The notes under the pieces: model-generated
What the model was told of the DNA's origin: nothing
The model's database searches: none
The model's input: only the letters and a program-made list of their open reading frames with translations
Translations under genes and position numbers: made by a program
Shown here: one piece after another, positions 33,981-42,734 of the stretch
Numbering within the stretch: position 1 is the first letter of the stretch
How the letters are laid out: the number at the start of each line of letters is the position of its first letter
From: CAYRHS01 sp964424125
GTDB lineage: Bacteria; Actinomycetota; Acidimicrobiia; IMCC26256; JAOSJL01
Direction: 5' to 3'
DNA: 64,000 nucleotides
NCBI GenBank assembly: GCA_964424125.1
Contig: CAYRHS010000001.1
Location: 12,694-76,693 of the forward strand

Positions 33981-34855
33981 CCACGAGGGACCGGTCACGA
34001 CGATTCGAGCCGGTCGTCCACGAGATCGTGCACCGGCACCGAACGGTGCGCGCGCTCGACTGGCCGGGCGAAGGTGCACCGGTCCTGTTCCTCCACCCGA
34101 CCGCGCTCTGCGCCGGCATCTTCGAGCCCCTGGCCCGACGGTTGACGCCGCAACGCCGGGTCGTCGCCGTCGACCTCCCAGGTCACGGTGGGTCCGCGGC
34201 ACCGCCCGATCCCGACGCCCTCGCCTTCACCGCCTCGGCCGACGCGGTCGTCGCGGCGCTCGACGAGCTCCGGCTCGAACGCACCGCTGCTGTCGGCCAG
34301 TCGATGGGTGGTGGCGTCGCGATCACGGTCGACCGAATCGCTCCGGGGCGACTCGACCCGCTCCTGCTCGTCGAAGCGGCCGCGGTGCCCTCCGAGTTCG
34401 CGCGTCCCGGCCAGCGCGCGGAGTACGAGCAGGCCGCCCGGGCCCGGCGACACGTCTTCGAGGACGAGGCGACGATGGTGGAGCACCTCGCGCGTCGGCC
34501 GGCACTCGACCGCTGGTCCGTCGAGACCCTCGAGGCCTACGCCCGGTGGGGCACCGTGGTCACCGACGACGGCACCGTCGCGCTGGCGTGTACCCCCGAA
34601 CACGAGGCTGCTTCCTACGTGGCCGCGGAATCGCCCGACGGTGCGGCCGCGGCCTGGGAGCATCTCGCCACGCCCAACGCGGCTGTCGCCGTCCTGGTCG
34701 GTAGCGACGACCTGATGCCCGGCGGGACGTTCGCCGCCCAGGCCGCGCGCGCCGGGGCCCCGCTCCTCGAGGCCGAGGGGAGCCACTTCCTCCTCCAGGA
34801 GGATCCCGAGCGCGCCGTCACGCTCGTCCGGGAGGGCCTCGCCGCCAGCCGCTGA
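33977..34855 (+). CDS. Alpha/beta-hydrolase
   Basis: 292 residues, single alpha/beta-hydrolase domain. Oxyanion HPTALCAG segment, nucleophile elbow GQSMGGG and the final His in EGSHFLLQEDP. It could be a thioesterase, esterase or C-C hydrolase; the sequence does not settle it. No signal peptide. GTG start overlaps the previous stop (GTGA), last gene of the operon 30398-34855; convergent with the SMP-30 gene. Confidence 0.85.
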   Translation: MTTRDRSRRFEPVVHEIVHRHRTVRALDWPGEGAPVLFLHPTALCAGIFEPLARRLTPQRRVVAVDLPGHGGSAAPPDPDALAFTASADAVVAALDELRLERTAAVGQSMGGGVAITVDRIAPGRLDPLLLVEAAAVPSEFARPGQRAEYEQAARARRHVFEDEATMVEHLARRPALDRWSVETLEAYARWGTVVTDDGTVALACTPEHEAASYVAAESPDGAAAAWEHLATPNAAVAVLVGSDDLMPGGTFAAQAARAGAPLLEAEGSHFLLQEDPERAVTLVREGLAASR

Positions 34856-34920
34856 CGCCGGGAGACGACCGCCGCGCGCGACGCGGACCGCGGCTTCGAC
34901 GCCCGAGACCTGTCGAGCGA

Positions 34921-35778
34921 TCAGGGGAGGCCGGCGCCTCGAACGTCGACGTCGACCGCCGCCACCTGGGCGTCGCGACGCTCGCTCACCAAGGCCGACT
35001 GGGTGCTCTCCGCCAGCATCAGATAGAGCGTTCGCCGGCCGGGGCCGCCGAGCATGCATGCGAAGCAGCCGCGTCCGGTCTCGACGCGGTCCGCGACCTC
35101 GCCGCCCTCGTGCACCCGGAGACACGCGCGACCGAGCGCGTCCGCGAACCACACCGCGCCGTCGGCGTCGAGACAGATCCCGTCGGGGAAGGCACCGGGC
35201 GTCTCGGCCCACGTCCGCCGGGCCGACAGCGTCCCGTCGGCGTCGATCGTGAACGCCGTGAGGCGCTGTGCCATCGTCTCGGCGACGATGAGCGTCTCGC
35301 CGTCGGGCGTGATCACGCTCCCGTTGGGGAACCCGAGGCCGTCGGCGACCACGTTGACCGCACCGTCAGGCGCCACGAGTGTCAGGGCCGCGTTCACGGG
35401 CTCGAGCTCGGCGGCTTCGAGGTCGAAGCCGAAGTTGCCGACGTAGGCGTCGCCCCGCTCGCTCACGACCATGTCGTTGCAGTGCCAGGTGGCGATCCCG
35501 GAGAGGTCGGCGTGCTCGACGAGCGTCTTGTCGCGCTCGCGCCACCGCAGCAGGCGGCGATCGATCATCGACACGACGAGCAGGTCTCCGTCGGGGAGCC
35601 ACCCCAGGCCCGACGGCTGGCCTGGCACCTCGCAGACGGTCTCGAGCCTGCCGCCGTCGGCGTCACAACGCAGGACGCGGTGCGAATAGAAGTCCGAGAC
35701 CCAGAGCTGGTCGCCGTGCCAGCGCGGACTCTCGACGAAGGTCAGCCCGTCGACGAGGACCCGGACGTCCCGGCCCAC
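34921..35778 (-). CDS. SMP-30/gluconolactonase-type lactonase
   Basis: 285 residues, six-bladed beta-propeller of the SMP-30/Gnl/LRE family. Metal ligands are visible: Glu in FVESPRW, Asn in WHCNDM and GFPNGSVITPDG, Asp in FPDGICLDADG. Such enzymes open lactone rings with a divalent metal. GTG at 35776-35778 gives a 4-nt gap to the binding-protein stop; a longer frame would run into that gene. The tie to binding protein 2 suggests that a lactone of the imported compound is handled. Confidence 0.85.
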   Translation of the reverse strand: MGRDVRVLVDGLTFVESPRWHGDQLWVSDFYSHRVLRCDADGGRLETVCEVPGQPSGLGWLPDGDLLVVSMIDRRLLRWRERDKTLVEHADLSGIATWHCNDMVVSERGDAYVGNFGFDLEAAELEPVNAALTLVAPDGAVNVVADGLGFPNGSVITPDGETLIVAETMAQRLTAFTIDADGTLSARRTWAETPGAFPDGICLDADGAVWFADALGRACLRVHEGGEVADRVETGRGCFACMLGGPGRRTLYLMLAESTQSALVSERRDAQVAAVDVDVRGAGLP

Positions 35779-35782
35779 TCGC

Positions 35783-37024
35783 TCAGCCGAGGCCGGCCGG
35801 CTGTACGCATTGCTCGCCCGTGAAGGCGTCGAAGAACGTGTCGGTGACGGGCTGCGCGACACCGTCCTCGTCGAGCTGGGTCGTGATCAGGCATGGGTTG
35901 AAGATCCGCGGCAGCCCACCGACTCCGCCTTCGGTGAAGTTGATCGGCGGAGTGAGGTCTGCCGGATTCAGCGCCGTCGCCTGGTTCAGCGCCGCCAACA
36001 TGGCGGGCGCGGTCGCCTCGGTGCCGTTGTTGAGCAGCTCGACCACCGACATCACCGCCGCGTAGCCGTTGGAACGAAAGCCCCCGGTTTCGTCGAAGCC
36101 GGCCGCTTCCATGTCCTTGGCGAACTGCTGCGTTGCCTTGGTGTCGAGCTGCTGGGGCACGAAGATCGAGTTCAGGAAGATGCCCTGGGCGTCGGGACCG
36201 AGGGCGTCGATCACGTCGGTGATCTCGCTCGCGGTCATGGCGATCCGTACGTCGGGTGCGGTCTGGCGGAGCTCGACGACGAAGTTGGTGGCGTCCACGC
36301 CGGGCAGGCCGACGATGACGCCGTCCGGGTCGTTCTGGAGCACGGCCTGGACGAAGGGGGCCATGTCGGCGGTGTTCTCGGGCACCGCGACGTCACCGAT
36401 CGTCTCGATGCCGAAGGGCTCGAGGCCCTGGTTGGCGAAGTCGGCGATCACCGACGCCGCCGCGAGGTCGACGCGTGCGACGGCGATCCGCTCGGCGCCG
36501 TCGGTGGCGAGCGCGTTGGCGAGCCCGGCCGAGGCCGAGACGATGCCCCCACTGATGGGGAATGAGACGTCCGAGGTGAAGTCACCGACGCCGGAGGGGA
36601 TGTCGCCGACGACCGGGATCTGGTTCTCCTCGAAGAGCGGGTAGAACTGGTCCTGCTGGACCGAGAGCATTCCCGCGATCGCGACCACGCCCTCGTCCAC
36701 GGCCTGGCGGCCGCATTCCGCCGCGGTGTTCGGGTCGTCCATGGTGTCGCAGTCCACGAGCTCGAGCGGGCTGCCGTTCAACACCCCGCCGTCACGGTTC
36801 ACCGCCTCGACGGCCGCTTGCGCCCCCTCGAGGAGGTCGGGTACGGCGATGCCTGCGCTGAACTCGCCGAGGGTCATGATCTTGACCGGCGGACCGGTCA
36901 ACTCCGGGCCCGTCGTGGTCGTGGTGTCCTCGGCGCTGTCGTTACCGCCCGAGCTGCAGGCCGCCGCGCCCAGCACGAACACGAACACGACCGCAAGCGA
37001 TCGGATCCAGCGTCGCGACATCAT
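35783..37024 (-). CDS. Liv-type ABC transporter substrate-binding lipoprotein 2
   Basis: 413 residues. Signal peptide with lipobox GAAAC, then a Thr-rich linker (TTTTTGPELTGPPV) and the Peripla_BP_6 domain beginning KIMTLGEFSAGIAVP. Relative of the proteins at 23892 and 59700 (shared CDTMDDPNTAAECGRQA, FTEGGVGGLPRIF). It is the binding-protein gene closest to the LivHMGF permease-ATPase (73 nt downstream of its stop), so this pair is the best candidate for one complete transporter. It has its own palindromic site 28 nt before the ATG. Confidence 0.92.
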   Translation of the reverse strand: MMSRRWIRSLAVVFVFVLGAAACSSGGNDSAEDTTTTTGPELTGPPVKIMTLGEFSAGIAVPDLLEGAQAAVEAVNRDGGVLNGSPLELVDCDTMDDPNTAAECGRQAVDEGVVAIAGMLSVQQDQFYPLFEENQIPVVGDIPSGVGDFTSDVSFPISGGIVSASAGLANALATDGAERIAVARVDLAAASVIADFANQGLEPFGIETIGDVAVPENTADMAPFVQAVLQNDPDGVIVGLPGVDATNFVVELRQTAPDVRIAMTASEITDVIDALGPDAQGIFLNSIFVPQQLDTKATQQFAKDMEAAGFDETGGFRSNGYAAVMSVVELLNNGTEATAPAMLAALNQATALNPADLTPPINFTEGGVGGLPRIFNPCLITTQLDEDGVAQPVTDTFFDAFTGEQCVQPAGLG

Positions 37025-37052
37025 GGCGGTCCCCTGAACGATGGGCGGCCAA

Positions 37053-37068
37053 GTTAGCGCTCGTTCAC
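37053..37068 (+). promoter_or_regulatory. 16-bp palindromic operator-like site 6
   Basis: GTTAGCGCTCGTTCAC between the LivHMGF stop and the binding-protein 2 start, suggesting separate control of the binding protein. Confidence 0.65.
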
Positions 37069-37096
37069 AAGTCGGCGCAACGTACCGCTCGCCGCC

Positions 37097-40000
37097 TCAC
37101 CCCCGGGTCACCCCGGTCAGGTACGCCCGCTCGATCTCGTCGAAGTCAGCGGCGAGGTCGGCCGCCGCGCCCTCGAGCTCGACGCGCCCGTGGCGCATGA
37201 CGTACACGCGGTCCGCGAAGTCCAGGGCCTGGCGAGCGTGCTGCTCGACGAGGAGGACGCCAACACCTCGCTCCGCCGCTCGTCGCACCGCGGCGAGGAG
37301 CCGCTGCACGACCATCGGCGCCAGGCCGAGTGACAGCTCGTCCGCCATCAACAGGCGCGGCTCGGCGGCGAGGGCACGGGCCAGCGTGAGGATCTGTTGC
37401 TCCCCGCCCGAGCAGAGGCCGGCGCGGCGCCGCAACAGCGGCTCCAGCTCCGGGAAGAGACGCAATGCCTCGTCGCGGTCGCCGCGACCCAATCGGAGGT
37501 TCGCTCCCGCGCTCAACGACATGATGACCGAACGCTCCTCGGGCACGAATCCCAAACCCTGTCGGACCCGGCGGTACAGCGGCCGTTGCCGGTCCGAACC
37601 GAAGCACTGGACCTCCCCGGCGATCGGCGCGAGCTCCCCCGCCAACGTGAGCAGGGTCGTCGTCTTCCCGGCGCCGTTGGGCCCGAGGAGCGCGACCACC
37701 TCGCCGGGGCGCACCTCGAGGTCGAGATCCCGGACCGCCGCCAGATCCCCGTACCCCGCCGAGAGCTTCGTCGCTCGCACCAGCGGCTCCGCCGTCGTGG
37801 CGAATCGCGGTGCGTCGGGGTCGTCGGCGGTCTCACCGTCCCCGCTCGCCACCGCGGCCGGCACCCGCGCCGGCTCGGCGGCTTCGGCCTCGTCGGTTCC
37901 CAGGTACGCGCCGATCACCGACGCGTCACTCCGCACGTCCTCGGGTGTGCCCTCGGCAATGAGGCGGCCGAAGTCGAGCACCGCGATCCGGTCGCAAATA
38001 TCCATCACGAGCGACACGTCGTGCTCGATCATCAGGACGCCCATGCCCCACTCCACGGCGAGGCGGCGGACCAGGCGGCCGAGCTCGGCGGACTCCTGCT
38101 CGTCCAGACCCGCCGCGGGCTCGTCGAGAAGCAGCAACGAGGGCGTGGTCGCGACGGCGCGCGCGATCGCGACGAGTCGCCGCCGCCCGTACGGGAGTTC
38201 CTCCGGCACCTCGTCGAGGTCCCGCTCCAGCCCGAACTCGGCCACCGCGGCCACCGCGCCCGCACCGAGCGGCACGCGCCGAGGTGCGACCAGGTCGGTC
38301 ACGTACGCGCGCGTGTCGCGGGAATCCGACGCGGTACGCAGGTTCTCGCGCACCGTCATTGACTCGAAGAGCTCGAGGCTCTGGAACGACCGACCGATCC
38401 CGGCGGCGGCGCGTCGCCGGGCCGACCAGCGATCGATCGGGCGGCCGTCCAGAATGATCCGACCGGCGCTGCACGACACGAACCCCGTTACCGCGTCGAN
38501 NNNNNNNNNGTCTTGCCGGCGCCGTTCGGCCCGATGAGCCCGACCACCTCGCCGGGCCGGACCTCCAGGCTGACGCCGTCCACCGCGACGACGCCACCGA
38601 AGCGAACGGTCACGTCCTCGGCGCGCAGGATCACGGGAGTGACCTCTGGGCGTTGCATGTCGGGGAGCGGCTCGACGGGCCGCGCGCGCCGCCGACGGTC
38701 GAACCAGTCCCGCACCTCGGCGATCGGGAGCCGGGAGAGCTTGAGGCTGGCGAGACCGTTCGGGATCAGGACGAGCACGACCACGACGATGAGCCCCAGA
38801 GCGATCTGCACGGTGCGCTCGTTGTCGAGCGCACCGCCGACGAGCTTCACGACGAAGTTGCCCGGCGCGACCGCGCCGCCGAGCACGGCTCCGGCGATGA
38901 ACCCGATCCCGCCGATCACCGCGTAGATCACGACGAAGATCGACTCGAAGACGGAGAACGTGGGGAAGAACGTCACATTGGGCCGGCGGAACCCGATGAG
39001 CACGCCACCGACCGCTGCCAACGCGGCCGAGAGACCGAACGCGTAGAGCTTGGCGCGGAACACGCTGATGCCGAGCGCTGCGGCCGCGCGTTCGTTCGAG
39101 CGAACCGCCACGAGCCGGCGGCCGGCACGCCCGCGGCGCAGGTTCGCGACAAGCCAGCCGCAAACCGCGAAGAGTCCGAGCGCCAGTAACGCGTACCGCT
39201 CCGGGTGGGCGAAGGTGTCGAAGTCGATGCCGAAGAAGTGCACGGAGCCGATGTCGGTGCCGGTGACACCGCCGGTACGATCGATGTTGGCGAGGATCAG
39301 ACTCTCGATCACCAATGCGAGCCCGAGGGTGGCCACCGCGAGGTTCACGCCACGCGTTCGCAGCGCCGGGAGCCCCACCAGGACACCGATCGGGATCGCA
39401 CCGAGCACCCCGACGATGAACGCCAGCTCGAACGGGAAGTCGTAGTTGACGATCGCACGGGCGCCGATCCATGCGCCCATCCCCGCGAACGCGAACTGGG
39501 CGAGCGAGAGCTGGCCCGTGTACCCGGTGAGGACCACCAGCGAGAGGATGATGATCCCGAGCGCCAGGGTCGTCGTCGCCGCCTCCACGAGCGTCGTCGA
39601 CCACACGAAGGCGAGGAGCACAGCCGCGATGGCCAGGATCGGGAGCGCGACCTCGGGTCGCACGCGGCCGGTCCCGATCTCGGGGGGCCGCTCCGTGCCC
39701 TCCCACCGCAGGGGGAGCGCCCGCCCTCGCACCACGAGCACGAGGACGATCACGAGGAACGGGACGGAGCGCGCCCACCCGTTGAGCGTCACGTTGAACT
39801 GGATCTGGAGGTACGCGATCTCGGACTCCAGGATCCCGATGAGCAGGCCGCCGGCCAACGTGAGGGCGAACGACCGGAAGTTCCCGACGAGCGCGGCGGC
39901 GAGGGCCGGCACGACCAGCAGCGTCAGGCCGATCACGTCGAGCCCGGTGAGGTTCACGATCAGGATCGCGCCCAGTACGCCGAGCATCCCGCCGATCGCC

Positions 40001-40578
40001 CAGTTAAGGGTGGCGACGCGGTCGGGCGAGATCCCCTGTGCCGCCGTCGCCCGGCGGTTCTCCGCCACCGCGGCAGTGGACAGGCCGAACTTGGACCACC
40101 GGTAGACCAGGGCGAGGCCCACGGTGAGCCCCGCGCCGATAGCGAGCAGGATGAGCCGGTCCCGTCCGATCGACACGTCTCCCCAGAGCGTGACGCCATC
40201 GGTGGGCAGCAGCTTCGGGACGATGCGCGCGAGATCGCCCCATCGACTCTGCCCGAACCCGAGCAGGACCGTGAGCAGTCCAAGGGTGGCGATCAGACGC
40301 GACAGCGCCGGAGCACGTCGGAGCGGCCGCATGATGAGCAGGTGGGTGGCGGCACCGATGAGCGCCCCCACGGCGAGCGCCTCGATCCAGGCGACCCACG
40401 TGGCCGTTCCCGAGTCGCGCGCGTTGTAGAAGATGAACGCGCCCACCATGCCGACCGCGCCCTGGGCGAAGTTCACGACGCCCGAGCCGCGGTACACCAG
40501 GACGATGCCGAGCGCGGCCAGGGCGTACACGGCGCCCGCGCCCAAACCGAGGATGGCGAAGCGCACGAGGTCCGTCAT
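37097..40578 (-). CDS. LivH-LivM-LivG-LivF single-polypeptide ABC transporter (interrupted by assembly gap)
   Basis: Permease LivH (about residues 1-285, start RFAILGLGAGAVYALAALG), permease LivM (about 300-630), ATPase LivG (from about 650; Walker A GPNGAGK, signature LPYGRRRLVAIARA, Walker B LLLLDEPAAGLD) and ATPase LivF (last 245 residues; Walker A GPNGAGKTTTL, signature CSGGEQQILTLARA). Ten Ns fall just after LivG's Walker A Lys. Before the gap the frame ends AAG-AC; after it, TC-GACGCGGTA fits DAVTG. The expected TTLF needs 8 missing bases; 2069+8+1403 is divisible by 3, giving about 1159 residues in one frame. Liv systems are usually four or five genes; full H-M-G-F fusion is unusual. 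The substrate is probably a carboxylic acid or amino acid. Confidence 0.8.
38500..38509. other. Assembly gap (10 Ns)
   Basis: Ten Ns inside the Walker A region of LivG. Conserved flanking residues suggest the true gap is 8 nt (or 8 plus a multiple of 3), so the placeholder itself causes an apparent frameshift. Confidence 0.95.
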
Positions 40579-40626
40579 CGAGTGTTCGCCCCCCCCCCCG
40601 AATCCCGCGGCGCGGATCGGCGGGAC

Positions 40627-40642
40627 GTTAGCCTTGGTTTAC
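40627..40642 (+). promoter_or_regulatory. 16-bp palindromic operator-like site 7
   Basis: GTTAGCCTTGGTTTAC in the divergent region between LivHMGF (start 40578) and TetR regulator 1 (start 40684). Placement before a regulator gene suggests autoregulation. Confidence 0.6.
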
Positions 40643-40683
40643 ATCCGCGCCAACACATCTTGGCGCGGCCGGGAGCACCGCGC

Positions 40684-41289
40684 ATGCCAGCCACGAACAC
40701 CGGCGACCCGAAGAGCGCAACGGGAGAACCGGCGGGCCGGCGCGAGCGGATTCTGCGTTCCGCCATCGAGCTCTTCCGCACACACGGCTACGGCGCCACG
40801 GGGATCGACGAGATCGGCGCCGCGGCGGGGATCACCGGCCCCGGCATCTACCGGCACTTCGCGAGCAAGCAGGACATTCTCGACGAGGCCGTGGCGTGGG
40901 GAACCCGCGAGGTGCTGACCCATTCGAGCCAAATCCTCGAAGAGGACCACACTCCCGAGGAGACCTTGACGCTGCTCACGCGCTCCCTGGTCGACGACGT
41001 GCTCGACCAGCCCGACATCGTCACCGTGCTCCTCCGAGAACGCCGGCACCTGTCGACAAGGGGTCGGAGGCTCTGGGACCAGTCGCTGCGCGAGTACCAG
41101 ACGGAGTGGATCGAGGTCCTCTGCACCCTGCGCCCGGACCTCGACGCCGACGATGCGCGGGCCGAGGTGTGGATGGCGCTCGGCATGGCTCTCGCCGCCG
41201 CCCAGTACGAGACACGGCTCCGACGCGCCCGCGTCGGAGAGCTGCTCCAGCAGATGATCGTCGGGGCGCTCCTCGGCGGCCCGAGCTGA
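40684..41289 (+). CDS. TetR-family transcriptional regulator 1
   Basis: 201 residues. The N-terminal TetR helix-turn-helix is at about residues 20-66 (ILRSAIELFRTHGYGATGIDEIGAAAGITGPGIYRHFASKQDIL). The rest is a helical ligand-binding domain of unknown ligand, in this setting probably an acyl-CoA. It is divergent from the LivHMGF gene with a palindromic site between them, which makes it the best candidate in this window for the regulator of the nine-site regulon (inference). ATG at 40684; longer frames upstream are antisense to LivHMGF. Confidence 0.9.
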   Translation: MPATNTGDPKSATGEPAGRRERILRSAIELFRTHGYGATGIDEIGAAAGITGPGIYRHFASKQDILDEAVAWGTREVLTHSSQILEEDHTPEETLTLLTRSLVDDVLDQPDIVTVLLRERRHLSTRGRRLWDQSLREYQTEWIEVLCTLRPDLDADDARAEVWMALGMALAAAQYETRLRRARVGELLQQMIVGALLGGPS

Positions 41290-41300
41290 ACCCGGCCGGT

Positions 41301-41316
41301 CTACTTTCCATTCATT
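41301..41316 (+). promoter_or_regulatory. Copy 1 of 16-mer CTACTTTCCATTCATT
   Basis: An A/T-rich element unlike its surroundings, 48 bp before the start of binding protein 4, continued by AAACAAACGGGTAGG. An exact copy is at 48293-48308 at the other end of the same gene cluster. Confidence 0.6.
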
Positions 41317-41363
41317 AAACAAACGGGTAGGTTCCGGTCCTCGACGCGAGCCGGGGGGACGCG

Positions 41364-42731
41364 ATGGGCGCTCGGAGGGAATCGAAGGCCCGGTCGCGAC
41401 GCGGGCTGCCGCTCGTGCTCGCGGCGCTCGTGCTAGTGGGCGCGGCATGCTCCACGACGAGTGACGACGACAGCAAGGACGACAGCTCGTCCGATGTGCC
41501 CACCGAGTCGGGAAAGGGCGTCAGCGACTCGACGATCACCCTCGGCGTCGAGCTCCTCGATGTGGGCGCCGCCGCGGCGGCCGAGGAATCGGCGGGCGTC
41601 GAGTCCGCGGAGAGCTCCAACCAGGAAGCCACCGCCATCGTCGAGGCTGTCGTCGACGGCCTCAACACCGACGGAGGCGTGGCGGGCAGGGACGTCGAGG
41701 TCGTGTTCCACTTCACGAACATCGGCGAGGGGACGTTCGAGAACCGCGACCAGGAAACCTGCGCGGCTTTCACCGAGGACAACGAGGTCTTCGCAGTGGT
41801 CACGCTCGCCAACGGCACGATCGGCCTCGCCGAATGCCTCGCGAACGCCGACACGCCGGTGGTGTGGGACCAGGGTGTCTCGTGGCCGTTCGACCAGGGC
41901 GACCTCGAGGCGCTGGCGCCGTATCTGTACCTGCCGACCAAGGTGAACCTGAGTCGGTTCGGCGCGTACGTGAACGGGCTCGCGGACCAGGGCTTCTTCG
42001 AGCCCGACAGCGTGGTGGGGCTCGTTCGCTACGACCTCCCCAGCCACGACCGTGCGGTCGAGGAAGTGATCGTCCCGGCACTCGAAGAACAGGGGCTCTC
42101 CCTGGCCCAGGACTTCGCCTTCACTCCCGCGAACTCGGTCGACGACCTGACCAACGTGAGCGTGCAGGCGGCCAACGCCGTCGTCCAGTTCCGCGACGCC
42201 GGAGTGGACCGCGTCCTCTTTCTGCCGACGGCGCAGGTGATCCCGTTGCTGTTCCCGATCGTCGCCGAGGTCCAGGACTACCGGCCCCGCTACGGCATCT
42301 CCACCGCGGACGCGCCCGACTTCATGGCCACGAGCGTTCCGGACGCCCAGCTCGAGGGTGCACTGGGGGTCGGGTGGGATCCCCTGAAGGACCTCGGCCT
42401 GGAGAACGGCGCCGACGTGATCGGCGAGAACGAGATCTGGTCGCGCTGCGAGGAGCTTCTGGTCGGGGCCGGGTTACCCGAAGAAGGCGCGCAGGTGTGC
42501 TCGCCGTTCCTGTTCCTCCAGGAGGCGCTCGACGGCGTGGACGGCGTGAATCCGGATTCGCTCCGCGCCGGGGTGGATGCCCTCGGAACGACGGAGTACT
42601 CCGCGGTGAACTTCGGCACCGACTGGGCGGCCGACGTCTACGACGGCCCGAGCGAGATGCGGCCGCTCGCCTACGACGCCGGCTGCGACTGCTTCCAGTA
42701 CACGGGTGAACCGGTGCCGATCCCGCGCTGA
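41364..42731 (+). CDS. ABC transporter substrate-binding lipoprotein 4 (Liv-type, divergent)
   Basis: 455 residues. Signal peptide with lipobox GAAC (LVLVGAACSTTSDDD), an Asp/Ser linker, then a Peripla_BP_6-like domain starting STITLGVELLDVG. It is clearly different from the three related proteins at 23892, 35783 and 59700. Cysteines in ENRDQETCAAF, GLAECLAN and DAGCDCFQY could form disulfides outside the cell. It ends 3 nt from the stop of the MFS-LivF gene and faces it, and shares an upstream element with the far end of the LivHMG operon, so it is the likely binding protein of that transporter. Confidence 0.88.
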   Translation: MGARRESKARSRRGLPLVLAALVLVGAACSTTSDDDSKDDSSSDVPTESGKGVSDSTITLGVELLDVGAAAAAEESAGVESAESSNQEATAIVEAVVDGLNTDGGVAGRDVEVVFHFTNIGEGTFENRDQETCAAFTEDNEVFAVVTLANGTIGLAECLANADTPVVWDQGVSWPFDQGDLEALAPYLYLPTKVNLSRFGAYVNGLADQGFFEPDSVVGLVRYDLPSHDRAVEEVIVPALEEQGLSLAQDFAFTPANSVDDLTNVSVQAANAVVQFRDAGVDRVLFLPTAQVIPLLFPIVAEVQDYRPRYGISTADAPDFMATSVPDAQLEGALGVGWDPLKDLGLENGADVIGENEIWSRCEELLVGAGLPEEGAQVCSPFLFLQEALDGVDGVNPDSLRAGVDALGTTEYSAVNFGTDWAADVYDGPSEMRPLAYDAGCDCFQYTGEPVPIPR

Positions 42732-42734
42732 GCG

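Noticed and set aside
37097..40578. Two separate genes with a frameshift at 38500
   Set aside because: The break coincides with the Ns and the flanking Walker A residues fit one ATPase with 8 missing bases.
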